Notes: a model not told the origin generated them from the letters alone. DNA of 64,000 nucleotides from Sporomusa acidovorans (GCF_002257695.2 NZ_CP155571.1); one strand, 5' to 3'. Shown: positions 41,632 through 50,890, counted from the stretch's first letter. Numbers and translations are program-made.

Positions 41632-41656
41632 ACAAAGTATGCTAATAAATTGTGTG

Positions 41657-42673
41657 TTATCCTTTTTTAACTTTTACTAATACTTTTGTCCCTTTTACGC
41701 CGCCCAGAGCTTCCTCAAAAGCTTCCTGAATTTCATCTAAAGAGAATAGTTTATCTGAAACAATCTTACGCAATTCATTTTTGAATGGCGATGACATTAT
41801 TTGCGCAGCTTTTTCAACATCGGATTTAACGTACATCTGGCTGCCGATCACCATTATTTCCCGCTTGCATAATTCAAATAGATTAACTTCTTCACTACGG
41901 TCAAACGTTCCCAAAATAACTAAAACTTCCGGAGCCGGGTCACAGGTAATTATTGAATTTAAAACAGCTTTGTTACCGGTGCATTCAAATATCACAGGCC
42001 GCATTCCGCCCAGGGAAATATCCTGCACGCTTTCATGTACTTGCAAGCCTAATTTTTCTGCTAATTTTTTTCTTTGCTTATTTACTTCCACGATATGCAC
42101 TGTCATATTATGAAACTGCTTTAAATATAAGGCTATTGCTAGTCCAATCGTTCCTGCCCCGGTAATAATAGCCTGCGAGGCTTTATAAGGTACTTGATTT
42201 AATAATGCCACACTATGTACCACAACCGCCATCGGTTCTAGTAAAGCTCCGTCAATTGCATCGCATCCTTCCGGCAACCGCACTAGATTTTCTATCGGCA
42301 CAGCCACTTTATCGGCAAAGCAGCCTGGCATTTGGAACCCGATAACCCGCCGATTTACACATAAATTGGGATAACCGTTCTGACAATACACGCATTCCTG
42401 GCAACCTACCAGCGGCACAATAGCAACTTTATCCCCAATTTTGAAATCGTGGTTACCCTCAGAAATATCCACAATAATGCCGGAGGCCTCGTGTCCAGGG
42501 GCAAAAGCCGTCGGCGGCTTAACTTTGGGATGTTTTCCCAAATATACATGCAACTCTGAACCACAAACGCCGCAAAATTCCACATTGATGATTGCATACC
42601 CCGGCGTGCGGGTCACTTCCGGTACTTCTCTTATTTCCATAACTTTAGGTTTGGCAATTATTGCCTCACGCAT
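41657..42673 (-). CDS. Zinc-dependent alcohol/polyol dehydrogenase (threonine dehydrogenase-like)
   Basis: The protein of about 338 residues is a medium-chain dehydrogenase: zinc-site VEFCGVCGSELHVYLGKHP, GHEASG, structural zinc Cys cluster GCQECVYCQNGYPNLC, and the NAD fold GAGTIGLAIALYL. The GroES and Rossmann domains occupy residues about 1-165 and 166-300. It likely oxidizes a polyol or hydroxy-acid to a keto compound. The ATG at 42673 follows GGGGG with 7-8 base spacing. It lies 14 bases after the transporter gene, in one unit. Confidence 0.88.
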   Translation of the reverse strand: MREAIIAKPKVMEIREVPEVTRTPGYAIINVEFCGVCGSELHVYLGKHPKVKPPTAFAPGHEASGIIVDISEGNHDFKIGDKVAIVPLVGCQECVYCQNGYPNLCVNRRVIGFQMPGCFADKVAVPIENLVRLPEGCDAIDGALLEPMAVVVHSVALLNQVPYKASQAIITGAGTIGLAIALYLKQFHNMTVHIVEVNKQRKKLAEKLGLQVHESVQDISLGGMRPVIFECTGNKAVLNSIITCDPAPEVLVILGTFDRSEEVNLFELCKREIMVIGSQMYVKSDVEKAAQIMSSPFKNELRKIVSDKLFSLDEIQEAFEEALGGVKGTKVLVKVKKG

Positions 42674-42687
42674 AATTATCCCCCCGT

Positions 42688-44007
42688 TCAAATACTCGCT
42701 TCTTCGTCTTCCATTTCCGATACGTCTTTCTTAAAGGTTTCGGCTGCCAGATAAGTACAAATAAAGGACAATAACGATATCACACAGAGATAGCCGGCTA
42801 CATGCCAGGGCTGACCACCGCCGGTAGCCAATAAGGTTGTAGCGATTAACGGTGTAAATCCGCCAATTATTGCTGAGCCTTGATAAGCAATTGATAATCC
42901 ACTGTATCTTACTTGCGTGCCAACCAATTCAGAGAAAAATACTGACTGCACGGAAAACATCAACGTCGGTCCAAATGTATAACCTAAAATAATAGCTATC
43001 CATAATATATTCATGTCCTTCATGTTAACCAGATAGAAAAACGGAAAGGCAAACAGTGTTAAAAATCCAGCGCCCGCCATATATACTGGCCGGCGACCAA
43101 TTTTATCCGAAATATAACCAAATAGCGGACAGATAAACATACCAATAATAGATGCAATCAATATGCCTGTTAGCGCATCATTTTTCGACATTCCCAAATT
43201 ATTGCTGATATAGGCAATACAAAATGCATTTAAGATATTGGAAGATACGGTTTCCCCTAGACGTGCGCCAAAAGCAATCATGATGTTTTTAGGATATTTC
43301 TTAAATAACTCAAACAGAGGAATCTTCGAGCCCTTGTTCTTTGCTTTCATTTTTTCGAATTCAGGGGTTTCCGATACATTCGAACGAATAAACACGCCGA
43401 GAATCAATAACACAACACTAATTAAAAAGGGAATCCGCCAGCCCCAGCTTAATAAGTCGGCTTCCGGCATCTTACTAATGATTGCAAATACACCTGTAGC
43501 TAACAATATTCCCCCCGAAGTAGCAGACTGAGGTAAACTTCCCCAAAAGCCACGCTCGCTACGGGGCGCATGCTCGATTGTTATGAGTGCTGCGCCGCCA
43601 TATTCACCGCCAAGGCCAATTCCTTGCAGGATACGCATTATCGTCAACAAAATTGGTGCCCATATGCCAATCTGATTATAGGTTGGTAATAATCCAATAA
43701 AACAAGTACCAAGTCCCATAATCATTATCGTCATAATTAAGATTTTCTTGCGGCCTATTTTATCTCCGTAATGTCCAAAAATAATACCGCCTAGTGGTCT
43801 GGCAACAAAACCGACGCCGAAGGTAGCAAAGGCTAAAATTGTTCCCATTACCGCATCCATTTGTGGAAAAAATAATTTATTAAACACCAAGGCGGACGCT
43901 GTTCCATAAATAAAAAAGTCATACCATTCCATTAAGGCCCCTGCATAGCTACCAAGAACAACTTTCATCATTTGCTTTTTGTTCGCATTTTGTTGTTGAT
44001 CATCCAT
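42688..44007 (-). CDS. MHS-family major facilitator transporter
   Basis: The 439-residue protein has 12 membrane segments and MHS-family motifs: VVLGSYAGALMEWYDFFIYGTASALVFNKLFFP, PLGGIIFGHYGDKIGRKKILIMTIM, RILQGIGLGGEYGGAALITIEHAP and ISDKIGRRPVYM. Such proton symporters carry small carboxylic acids such as citrate, alpha-ketoglutarate, shikimate or proline/betaine. Which one it carries is unknown. It heads the transporter-dehydrogenase unit, whose operator-like palindrome lies at 44134-44187. Confidence 0.9.
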   Translation of the reverse strand: MDDQQQNANKKQMMKVVLGSYAGALMEWYDFFIYGTASALVFNKLFFPQMDAVMGTILAFATFGVGFVARPLGGIIFGHYGDKIGRKKILIMTIMIMGLGTCFIGLLPTYNQIGIWAPILLTIMRILQGIGLGGEYGGAALITIEHAPRSERGFWGSLPQSATSGGILLATGVFAIISKMPEADLLSWGWRIPFLISVVLLILGVFIRSNVSETPEFEKMKAKNKGSKIPLFELFKKYPKNIMIAFGARLGETVSSNILNAFCIAYISNNLGMSKNDALTGILIASIIGMFICPLFGYISDKIGRRPVYMAGAGFLTLFAFPFFYLVNMKDMNILWIAIILGYTFGPTLMFSVQSVFFSELVGTQVRYSGLSIAYQGSAIIGGFTPLIATTLLATGGGQPWHVAGYLCVISLLSFICTYLAAETFKKDVSEMEDEEASI

Positions 44008-44133
44008 TAACCCTGCCCCCTTTTTGTAGTTTTTCCTTTTATCGAAAAGCTTGTTCGTATAATGTCTAAAACATCCCCTCCCAAGTCTAAATTGTTTTTA
44101 TTTTTGCATTTATCTGTCTATATTGTATCTTAT

Positions 44134-44187
44134 ATAATATAACCTGTCAAATATATTTTGTAAGATATATTTGACAGGTTATATTAT
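44134..44187. promoter_or_regulatory. Long palindromic operator upstream of the MHS transporter
   Basis: The arms, 23 bp each (44134-44156 and 44165-44187), are perfect inverted copies separated by TTTGTAAG. The inner AAATATAT-N8-ATATATTT equals the site at 40438-40461. The transporter start is 127 bases away. Confidence 0.7.
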
Positions 44188-44263
44188 TTGATGATTGGAT
44201 CTTTGTTTTCACTGATTTTGTTATTGGGGAAATGTTACTAATCTCTTAATAATTTGTTATGCA

Positions 44264-44295
44264 AAAAAGCCATTCCAAGATTGGAATGGCTTTTT
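44264..44295. terminator. Terminator after the ABC-F gene
   Basis: AAAAAGCCATTCC and GGAATGGCTTTTT form a 13-bp stem with a 6-base loop and T-runs on both sides. It lies 36 bases from the stop of the minus-strand ABC-F gene. Confidence 0.9.
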
Positions 44296-44330
44296 GAATA
44301 AACTAGTAAAACCCAGGAATACATGAGTAG

Positions 44331-45887
44331 CTACACAATCTTTGTCGTCCAGTCCTCCACGTTCCAGACAGCCGTAACCCAATCCTCATAAAAATCAGGT
44401 TCGTGCGACACCAGGAGAACCGTACCTTTATACTCGACAAGTGCCCGTTTTAATTCGGCTTTGGCCTCAACATCCAGATGATTGGTGGGTTCGTCCAGCA
44501 CCAGCCAGTTAATGTCTTTGAGCATAAGCTTGCATAACCGCACTTTGGCATTTTCGCCACCACTTAACACCATCATTTGACTGGTGATATGCTCGTTTGT
44601 CAAACCACAGCGCGCCAGTGCGGCCCTTACTTCAAAATTAGTCAAACCGGGGAACTCGTCCCATACTTCTTCCATGGCAGTCCGGCTGTTATTACGGCTG
44701 GATTCCTGTTCAAAGTAGCCGGGCTGCAGATAGTCGCCCAGTTCAACCGTACCGGCAACAGGCTGGATAAACCCCAGCAAGGTTTTCAATAATGTCGATT
44801 TCCCCAAACCGTTAACGCCTCTGATGGCTACCTTTTGCCCGCGTTCAAGCACAATATCCACCGGCTTGGTAAGCGGCTCATCATAGCCCAGCACCAAACC
44901 CTTGGCCTCAACGATAAACCGGGCAGGTGTCCGTGCCTCGCGGAACTGGAAGGTAGGTTTCGGCTTCTCCCGTGGCTTTTCCAGTATTTCCATTTTATCC
45001 AGTCGCTTTTGACGGCTGTTCGCCATCCCCCGGGTCGCAACCCGCGCCTTGTTGCGGGCAATGAAGTCCTCCAGACGGTCAACCTCTTGCTGCTGCCGTT
45101 CGTAGGCTTTGGCCTCCTGGCTCTTGCGCATAGCATACATTTGCCGAAATTGCTCGTAGTCACCCGTATAACGGGTAAGTATAGCATTTTCCACATGGTA
45201 GATGACGTTCACTACTTCATTCAAAAACGGAATATCATGGGAAACAAGAATAAAGCTGTTTTCGTACTCTTTGAGATAACGCTTCAGCCATTCAATATAT
45301 TCAAAGTCAAGATAGTTTGTAGGTTCGTCCAGAATAAGAATAGTGGGATTTTGTAAAAGCAGCTTAGTTAAGAGCACCTTGGTGCACTGGCCGCCGCTTA
45401 AATCAGTCACATCCCGTTCAAGCCCGATATCCCCCAGCCCCAAGCCATTCGCCACTTCCTCAATTTTGGCGTCAATAGTGTAAAAGCCGCCATGTTCAAG
45501 CATGTCTTGGATTTCGCCGACTTCTTCCATCATTTTTTCTACTTCTTCCGGAGAAGCTTCGCCCATTTTATCATACAACCCCAGCATCTCGGTTTCCATG
45601 TCAAACATCTTTTGAAAAGCTTCCCGCAATACTTCACGGATGCTTTTTCCCTTAGTCAAAACAGAATGCTGGTCAAGATAACCGACAGTAACGCGATTAG
45701 ACCACTCCACTTTGCCTTCATCCGGTGTCAATTGGCCGGTAATAATATTTAAAAAGGTTGATTTTCCTTCGCCGTTAGCCCCAACTAGACCTACATGTTC
45801 ACCTTTCAACAGGCGGAAGGAAGCCTCCGTAAGGATGGCGCGGGCACCAAAACCGTGAGATACATTATCAACAGTTAAAACACTCAT
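44331..45887 (-). CDS. ABC-F family ATPase (YkpA/YbiT-like)
   Basis: The 518-residue soluble protein has two ABC ATPase domains: Walker A GLVGANGEGKSTFLN and signature LSGGQCTKVLLTKLLL in the first, GVNGLGKSTLLK and LSGGENAKVRLCKLML in the second, each with LDEPTN-type Walker B. The linker between them (residues about 240-310) is charged. No membrane segments exist, so it is an ABC-F translation factor or ribosome-associated protein, not a transporter. Antibiotic resistance cannot be judged. It is monocistronic with a near-consensus promoter. Confidence 0.92.
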   Translation of the reverse strand: MSVLTVDNVSHGFGARAILTEASFRLLKGEHVGLVGANGEGKSTFLNIITGQLTPDEGKVEWSNRVTVGYLDQHSVLTKGKSIREVLREAFQKMFDMETEMLGLYDKMGEASPEEVEKMMEEVGEIQDMLEHGGFYTIDAKIEEVANGLGLGDIGLERDVTDLSGGQCTKVLLTKLLLQNPTILILDEPTNYLDFEYIEWLKRYLKEYENSFILVSHDIPFLNEVVNVIYHVENAILTRYTGDYEQFRQMYAMRKSQEAKAYERQQQEVDRLEDFIARNKARVATRGMANSRQKRLDKMEILEKPREKPKPTFQFREARTPARFIVEAKGLVLGYDEPLTKPVDIVLERGQKVAIRGVNGLGKSTLLKTLLGFIQPVAGTVELGDYLQPGYFEQESSRNNSRTAMEEVWDEFPGLTNFEVRAALARCGLTNEHITSQMMVLSGGENAKVRLCKLMLKDINWLVLDEPTNHLDVEAKAELKRALVEYKGTVLLVSHEPDFYEDWVTAVWNVEDWTTKIV

Positions 45888-45925
45888 TTTTTGCTCCTTA
45901 ATTAAATATGTAGCAATACCTTTCT

Positions 45926-45955
45926 ATTTTAGCGTAAGGTTCCCATAACTGTCAA
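45926..45955 (-). promoter_or_regulatory. Sigma-A promoter of the ABC-F gene
   Basis: On the minus strand TTGACA (45950-45955) and TAAAAT (45926-45931) are 18 bases apart. The -10 lies about 40 bases upstream of the start codon. Confidence 0.65.
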
Positions 45956-46306
45956 AATCCTTTTTTATGTCTATTTTTTTGTTTTTACTCTGTATTGTTC
46001 CTATAATTAGGGATTTTTGTCCTCGCCGTCAACAAGGAATGCCCCAGATAAACAGGCCTAACCGCTATAACATTTTCACCAATCGACAATTATTTTGTTT
46101 TGCCCATTGCTGCGCATATTTTGCGGATTGTATACTTTTTTATTACAAGTCCTTTCCTATTGCACCAGTTTACATGTTAGCGTTATAATTTTACCATATT
46201 CAGCAATATGCTAATTTAATTATGTGAGGTGGAGACAAATGTTTAAAAAAATAGAATAATTTTACTATTTTTCCGTTATTTTTTAATAATGCATAGGAGG
46301 GTAATA
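45956..46306. other. Intergenic region without an assigned gene
   Basis: This AT-rich stretch between the divergent ABC-F and binding-protein genes holds no convincing gene. A six-codon ATG-TTT-AAA-AAA-ATA-GAA-TAA frame at 46239-46259 follows a good GAGGTGGAG ribosome site 48 bases before the next gene. It may be a leader peptide or chance. No riboswitch is recognised. Confidence 0.4.
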
Positions 46307-47473
46307 ATGGTAAAGAGATTTCGTTACATTGGTTACCTTGTACTTATTCTTATCCTAATTACCGGTCTGGTTGCCGGCTGCGGGAGCAGTGAAAGCAAAG
46401 ACATCAAAATTGGTATGGTCTACGAGTTAACAGGTAATACGGCTTCTTACGGAACTTCCGCCGCCAACGGCGCCAAACTGGCTTTCAAAGAAATCAACGC
46501 CAAAGGGGGCCTACTGGGAAAACAAATCCAGTTGGTTATTGCCGATAATAAAGGTGAACCTTCCGAATCAACCAATGCTATGTCGAAAGTAATTACCCAG
46601 GATAAAGTAATCGCAGTTACTGGCTTTACCGTCAGTTCCTGTGGAATTGCCGGGTCGGCTGTGGCCGAAGCCAACAAAATTCCTTTTGTTGCCGCCGCCA
46701 CTGTCAACCCCAGAGTTACCATCAATGATCAAACCGGTAAAGTAAAAGATTATACCTTCCGGGCTTGCTTTATTGACACGTTTCAAGGCACAGTGGGTGC
46801 CAACTTCGCCTTAAACAGCCTGAAAGCCAAAAAGGCCGCCATTATGACGGATAATTCCAGTGACTATAGCAAAGGGTTAACCCAGATTTTTAAAGAAACC
46901 TTCCTGGCAGGAGGCGGCCAAATCCTTGCTGAAGAGGCCTACCTCCAGAAAGACCAGGATTTTAAATCCATCCTCACCAAAATTAAAGCCCAAAGCCCTG
47001 ATCTGATCTACATTCCCGGCTATTATGAAGACGTCGGCAAAATTGTCAAACAGGCGCGCGAGCTGGGTATAACGGTGCCGATTCTGGGAGCAGACGCCTG
47101 GGATTCGCCTAAATTAGTGGAAATTGGCGGTCCGCAGCCATTAAACAATACATACTTTACGAATTTTTATTCCGTAGAGGATAAAAACCCCACCTCCAAC
47201 GCTTTCGTGGAAGCCTACAAGCAAGAATACGGTCAAATCCCGGATTCCATGGCGGCCATGGGTTATGATGCCGCCTATCTGCTGGTTGACGGCATTACCC
47301 GCGCGAACAGCACTGATCCCAATAAAATTCGTGAGGCGCTGGCCGCAACTCAAAGCTTTAAAAGCGTAAGCGGCGAAATGAAATTAAACGCTACGCACGA
47401 TGCTGTCCGCGGCGTAGTCATCATTGAAATGAAAGACGGGAAGCAAGTTTACAAGGAAACGATCAAACCGTAA
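46307..47473 (+). CDS. Periplasmic-binding lipoprotein of the branched-chain amino acid (LivJ) type
   Basis: This 388-residue protein has a lipobox in ITGLVAGCGS after a basic start and hydrophobic segment, so it is anchored to the cell surface. The mature part is a type-1 periplasmic fold: KIGMVYELTGNTASYGTSAANGAKLAFKEINAKGG, ASVA-type GFTVSSCGIAGSAVAE, and AAMGYDAAYLLVDGITRANS. Such proteins bind branched-chain amino acids, amides or small carboxylates. The ATG at 46307 follows AGGAGGG; an ATG 18 bases earlier precedes that site. No permease or ATPase gene of this family lies nearby. Confidence 0.9.
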   Translation: MVKRFRYIGYLVLILILITGLVAGCGSSESKDIKIGMVYELTGNTASYGTSAANGAKLAFKEINAKGGLLGKQIQLVIADNKGEPSESTNAMSKVITQDKVIAVTGFTVSSCGIAGSAVAEANKIPFVAAATVNPRVTINDQTGKVKDYTFRACFIDTFQGTVGANFALNSLKAKKAAIMTDNSSDYSKGLTQIFKETFLAGGGQILAEEAYLQKDQDFKSILTKIKAQSPDLIYIPGYYEDVGKIVKQARELGITVPILGADAWDSPKLVEIGGPQPLNNTYFTNFYSVEDKNPTSNAFVEAYKQEYGQIPDSMAAMGYDAAYLLVDGITRANSTDPNKIREALAATQSFKSVSGEMKLNATHDAVRGVVIIEMKDGKQVYKETIKP

Positions 47474-47513
47474 AGCTTTCCCGCTTCTTTGAATGAATCC
47501 ATTGGCCAAACAA

Positions 47514-47574
47514 AAAAGCGAGACTGCTCATGTGTTCGCAAATCACTGTGAACCGTCCAGGCAGTCTCGCTTTT
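47514..47574. terminator. Bidirectional terminator between convergent genes
   Basis: AAAAGCGAGACTGC and GCAGTCTCGCTTTT form a perfect 14-bp stem with a 33-base loop. T-runs follow on both strands. Confidence 0.85.
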
Positions 47575-47596
47575 ATTTATATAGCATCTAAAAAAT

Positions 47597-48355
47597 TTAC
47601 AATACCTTGTTTAAAAAGGCTTTTGTCCGCGGCTGCGACGGTGAGCCAAAGATGGTTGCCGGCAGCCCTTCTTCCACAATTTCACCGTTATCCATGAAAA
47701 TGACCCTGTTGGCCACCTCCCGGGCAAAAGCCATTTCGTGAGTAACAACAATCATAGTCATATGTTCTTCCGCCAGCTGGCGCATGGTTTTCAGGACCTC
47801 GCCGGTAAGCTCCGGGTCAAGCGCCGATGTCGGCTCGTCAAACAGCATAATATCCGGATTCATCGCCAGTGCTCTGGCAATGGCTACCCGTTGCTTTTGG
47901 CCGCCAGACAGCCTGGACGGATACACGTCCCGTTTTTCCGCCAGTCCGACCTTGCGCAGCAGATCCTCGGCCTTAGGCACAATCGCCTCTTGCCTCATGC
48001 CTTTGACGGTAATGGGTGCTTCAATGAGATTTTCCAACACGGTCAGATGGGGAAATAAATTAAATTGCTGAAACACCATTCCCATCCGCCGGCAGATTTT
48101 TCTAACCTCCGTCTCGGCAGCGTAATTGACTTTCCCCTCACCGTGATCAGTCGCCAACACATCGCCTTCAATTTCGATAGTTCCCCGGTCAATGGTTTCC
48201 AGCCTGTTCAGACAGCGTAAAAACGTACTTTTCCCTGAGCCCGAAGGACCGATAATGGCAATTACCTCGCCTTTGTCCACTGCCAGTGATATGCCTTTTA
48301 GTACCTCAAGTTGATTAAACTGCTTATAAATAGAAACTGCTTTAATCATATTCAT
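47597..48355 (-). CDS. Polar amino acid ABC transporter ATPase
   Basis: The protein of about 252 residues is a GlnQ/HisP-type ABC ATPase: Walker A IIGPSGSGKSTFLRCLN, VFQQFNLFPHLTVLENL, signature SGGQKQRVAIARALAMNPDIMLFDEPTSALDPEL and the D-loop. The ATG at 48355 follows AGGAG by 9 bases; nearby in-frame ATGs exist. It lies 12 bases after the permease gene. With it and the binding protein at 49033 it forms a three-gene uptake system of which the substrate (glutamine, cystine, arginine or other polar amino acid) cannot be told. Confidence 0.92.
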   Translation of the reverse strand: MNMIKAVSIYKQFNQLEVLKGISLAVDKGEVIAIIGPSGSGKSTFLRCLNRLETIDRGTIEIEGDVLATDHGEGKVNYAAETEVRKICRRMGMVFQQFNLFPHLTVLENLIEAPITVKGMRQEAIVPKAEDLLRKVGLAEKRDVYPSRLSGGQKQRVAIARALAMNPDIMLFDEPTSALDPELTGEVLKTMRQLAEEHMTMIVVTHEMAFAREVANRVIFMDNGEIVEEGLPATIFGSPSQPRTKAFLNKVL

Positions 48356-48367
48356 AACCATTTGCTC

Positions 48368-49021
48368 CTACTCGTCATATACGGCATACTTCTTTTCCAG
48401 CTTTTGAAACACCCAGGTGAGCACCAGGGTCATAATCAGATAAAAAACAGCAGCTACAATAAAAGGCATGGTATTAAAATCACGCTGGACAATGGCCCGG
48501 GTCGTTCTCAGTAAGTCATTCATTGCCAAAACGTAAATCAGGGAGGTATCTTTGACCAGGGTGATGGTCTCGTTGCTTACAGGCGGCAGCACTCTTTTTA
48601 TTACCTGGGGTAAAATAATCCGGCGCATGGTTTGGATATAGGTCATGCCGAGAACCTTTGCCCCCTCATACTGGCCGCGGTCAATAGACTGAATGCCTGC
48701 CCGGAATATTTCGGCAAAATAGGCGGCATAGTTAAGCACAAAGGCCAGCAGCGCAGCCGGAAAATCCGACAGCCGGATGCCAACATACGGCAAGAACGGC
48801 AGACCGAAGTAAATAAATAAAAGCTGCAGCATCAGGGGCGTTCCCCGAAAGAGCCAGATATAGACGCCAACAGCCCCGCTCAAAGTCCTAAACCGGGAAA
48901 TACGGGCCAAGGACAACAGCAATCCTAGTGGCAAAGAAAGGACAATGGTGGCAAAAAACATTTGCAGCGTCACAACCGTGCCTGCCAGCAGCGGCGGCAA
49001 AATTCCTAATACATAGTCCAT
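48368..49021 (-). CDS. Polar amino acid ABC transporter permease
   Basis: The 217-residue membrane protein has about five hydrophobic segments and the HisM/GlnP motifs: GTVVTLQMFFATIVLSLPLGLLLSL, YIWLFRGTPLMLQLLFIYFGLP and EIFRAGIQSIDRGQYEGAKVLGM (EAA loop), VLPPVSNETITLVKDTSL. One permease probably works as a homodimer. It lies 12 bases after the binding protein. Confidence 0.92.
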   Translation of the reverse strand: MDYVLGILPPLLAGTVVTLQMFFATIVLSLPLGLLLSLARISRFRTLSGAVGVYIWLFRGTPLMLQLLFIYFGLPFLPYVGIRLSDFPAALLAFVLNYAAYFAEIFRAGIQSIDRGQYEGAKVLGMTYIQTMRRIILPQVIKRVLPPVSNETITLVKDTSLIYVLAMNDLLRTTRAIVQRDFNTMPFIVAAVFYLIMTLVLTWVFQKLEKKYAVYDE

Positions 49022-49032
49022 TTATGTCTTCC

Positions 49033-49797
49033 TTACTTTACGATATCTTCGCCAAACCACTGCTGCGAAATTTTAGCCGAAGTACCGTCTTTTCTCATTT
49101 CATCCAGTGCCTTTTGCAGCTTGCCTACAAGTTCTTTATCGTCTTTTCGCAAGCCAACGCCATATTCTTCAGACCCGAAGTTATCTTTGAGGATTGTATA
49201 TTCACCCGGCTTTTTAGCGATATAATAACGGCCGACAATTTCATCCACAACCACAGCGTCAAGCCGTCCGGCTTTTAAGTCCATCAGGGCGGCAACATTG
49301 TCGCCGAATTTTTTCAGTTCTTTGAAAGATTTCATGGTTGCGGCATCTTTTTCCAGGGCCTCAATACTGCTGCTGCCATCCTGCGCCCCCACTACCTTGC
49401 CTGCCAAATCGGCCTTGGTTTTGATCGGCGAATTAGCATCTACAACGATGATTTGGCGGTTTTCCATATAAGGCTTGGTAAAGAGAATATTCTCCTTACG
49501 CTTTTCGGTAATGGTCAAGCCGTTCCACAGTACGTCAACCCGCTTGCCGCTAAGTTCGGCTTCCTTGCTGTTCCAGTCAATGGGTTTGAATTCCACTTCC
49601 ATACCCAGCCGTTTGGCTGCTTCTTTGGCCATATCAACGTCAAAGCCGACAATCGTATTTTTATCATCCCGAAAACCCATAGGCGGAAAATTATCGTCAA
49701 GACCAACGACGATTTTTTTCTTATCGGTCCCGCCGCAGCCGGCCACCAGCATTCCGGCCATCAGTACCACTAAAATAGCTGTCAGTACTTTTTTCAC
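49033..49797 (-). CDS. Polar amino acid ABC transporter substrate-binding lipoprotein
   Basis: The protein of about 254 residues has a signal with lipobox (MAGMLVAGCGG). The mature part is a type-2 (SBP_bac_3) fold: KIVVGLDDNFPPMGFRDDKNTIVGFDVDMAKEAAKRLGM, NGLTITEKRKENILFTKPYMENRQIIVV, and a C-terminal GSEEYGVGLRKDDKELVGKLQKALDEMRKDG. The GTG start at 49797 follows GGAGGAG; the upstream ATG would give 52 extra residues with no ribosome site. First gene of the uptake operon. Confidence 0.92.
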   Translation of the reverse strand: MKKVLTAILVVLMAGMLVAGCGGTDKKKIVVGLDDNFPPMGFRDDKNTIVGFDVDMAKEAAKRLGMEVEFKPIDWNSKEAELSGKRVDVLWNGLTITEKRKENILFTKPYMENRQIIVVDANSPIKTKADLAGKVVGAQDGSSSIEALEKDAATMKSFKELKKFGDNVAALMDLKAGRLDAVVVDEIVGRYYIAKKPGEYTILKDNFGSEEYGVGLRKDDKELVGKLQKALDEMRKDGTSAKISQQWFGEDIVK

Positions 49798-49956
49798 ATT
49801 AACTCCTCCACTCTCCCAAATTCTATCTCTATTGTACTTTAACGTATTAAAGTTTGGAAGTAATAAAAAGCGCCGTTTGGGCAAACGGCATGGTATTTGT
49901 ACAAAAAATCGTGCATTTACGGCATAATTCACAGGATATTGTTCTTTTAGCAAAGA

Positions 49957-50733
49957 CTAATGATCTGTAACTACCGGCGCAGACGCTTCACAAGGAACAC
50001 CTGTCTGGCATTTGCCGCACCCGTAACGGGGTTTATAGCGCTCGGCCGTACTGTCAAGATACCGGGCACAAAGTTCATTATTTTTGCCTGTTTCATCGAT
50101 AGCCTGAGGCGGGCAGCGCCTGATGCAGGCCCCGCATTGGCTGCAATATTCATCGTAAGACTGATAGCTGCGCGGCGTGGGTGCGATAGCAGCAGACACA
50201 ACGACACTGCCCAGGCGTCCGGCTGCACCGGCGCGGGTAATAAATGACCGGTTCAGGCTAAAAGTTCCTAAGCCGGCCACATAGGCAACGTGCCGTTCAG
50301 ACCAATTGCTCTTGCGGTTAACGACCGTAAAGCGGGAATCAAGCCCGGGGGCGACAGCCTGATAGCCGGCCTGTTCAAACCATTCTACCAGAAACTTCCG
50401 CAGGGCGTTGCTGACAATCTCACCTTCAATTCGCGCGTACAGCCACTCAACAGCCGGCTGCCCGCCCTGCCGGTTGGCCTCCCGGACAGCCTGACTGAAG
50501 GGTAAAAAATAAGCAACCACCGACTGCGCCGCAGGCAGCCAGTCGTCCGGCAGCTTATGCTGCTCACCAACAATCGTGTCTGCCTTCAGCATGGCAAACA
50601 TGGGATCTGCCGCGCTGGCCACACCAACTAACGGCTGGTCGTAGATTTGAGTCAGCTTGATTTCGGCCGCCGCATTAAGTGGCGTTTGGGCAATAAAAGC
50701 GGCTGCTGCTTGCTCAATGGTATGTAGTTCCAA
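49957..50733 (-). CDS. QueG-like 4Fe-4S cluster protein
   Basis: The 258-residue protein ends with two 4Fe-4S Cys sets: YCSQCGACIRRCPPQAI and RYGCGKCQTGVPC. The middle (SNWSERHVAYVAGLGTFSLNRSFITRAGAAGRLGSVV) recalls the epoxyqueuosine reductase family. It is shorter than QueG (about 370) and lacks its full N-terminal B12 domain, so it is better called a QueG-related protein of unknown function. It stands alone between the transporter and the MarR gene. The gluQ gene lies far away. Confidence 0.75.
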   Translation of the reverse strand: MELHTIEQAAAAFIAQTPLNAAAEIKLTQIYDQPLVGVASAADPMFAMLKADTIVGEQHKLPDDWLPAAQSVVAYFLPFSQAVREANRQGGQPAVEWLYARIEGEIVSNALRKFLVEWFEQAGYQAVAPGLDSRFTVVNRKSNWSERHVAYVAGLGTFSLNRSFITRAGAAGRLGSVVVSAAIAPTPRSYQSYDEYCSQCGACIRRCPPQAIDETGKNNELCARYLDSTAERYKPRYGCGKCQTGVPCEASAPVVTDH

Positions 50734-50844
50734 GGTACTCCCTCCATGATACTTTTTTGATCAATTGCCTATCATTTCTGTAACTGTTCAACATATATTT
50801 CACTTTTGCCTGCTTCGGTCTGTCCTGATTGCAAATTTTTGTGC

Positions 50845-50890
50845 TTGACAAAAAACTGCCGGCAGCATATAGTTAGTTTAATGAAACTAA
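50845..50890 (+). promoter_or_regulatory. Sigma-A promoter and MarR operator before the marR gene
   Basis: TTGACA (50845-50850) and TATAGT (50868-50873) are 17 bases apart. An inverted repeat TTAGTTT-AATG-AAACTAA (50873-50890) starts in the -10 box and covers the expected start site, so binding would block transcription. Confidence 0.85.

Noticed and set aside
45967..46188. A 73-residue plus-strand frame between the ABC-F and binding-protein genes.
   Set aside because: No good ribosome site or recognisable family; sequence is AT-rich noncoding in appearance.
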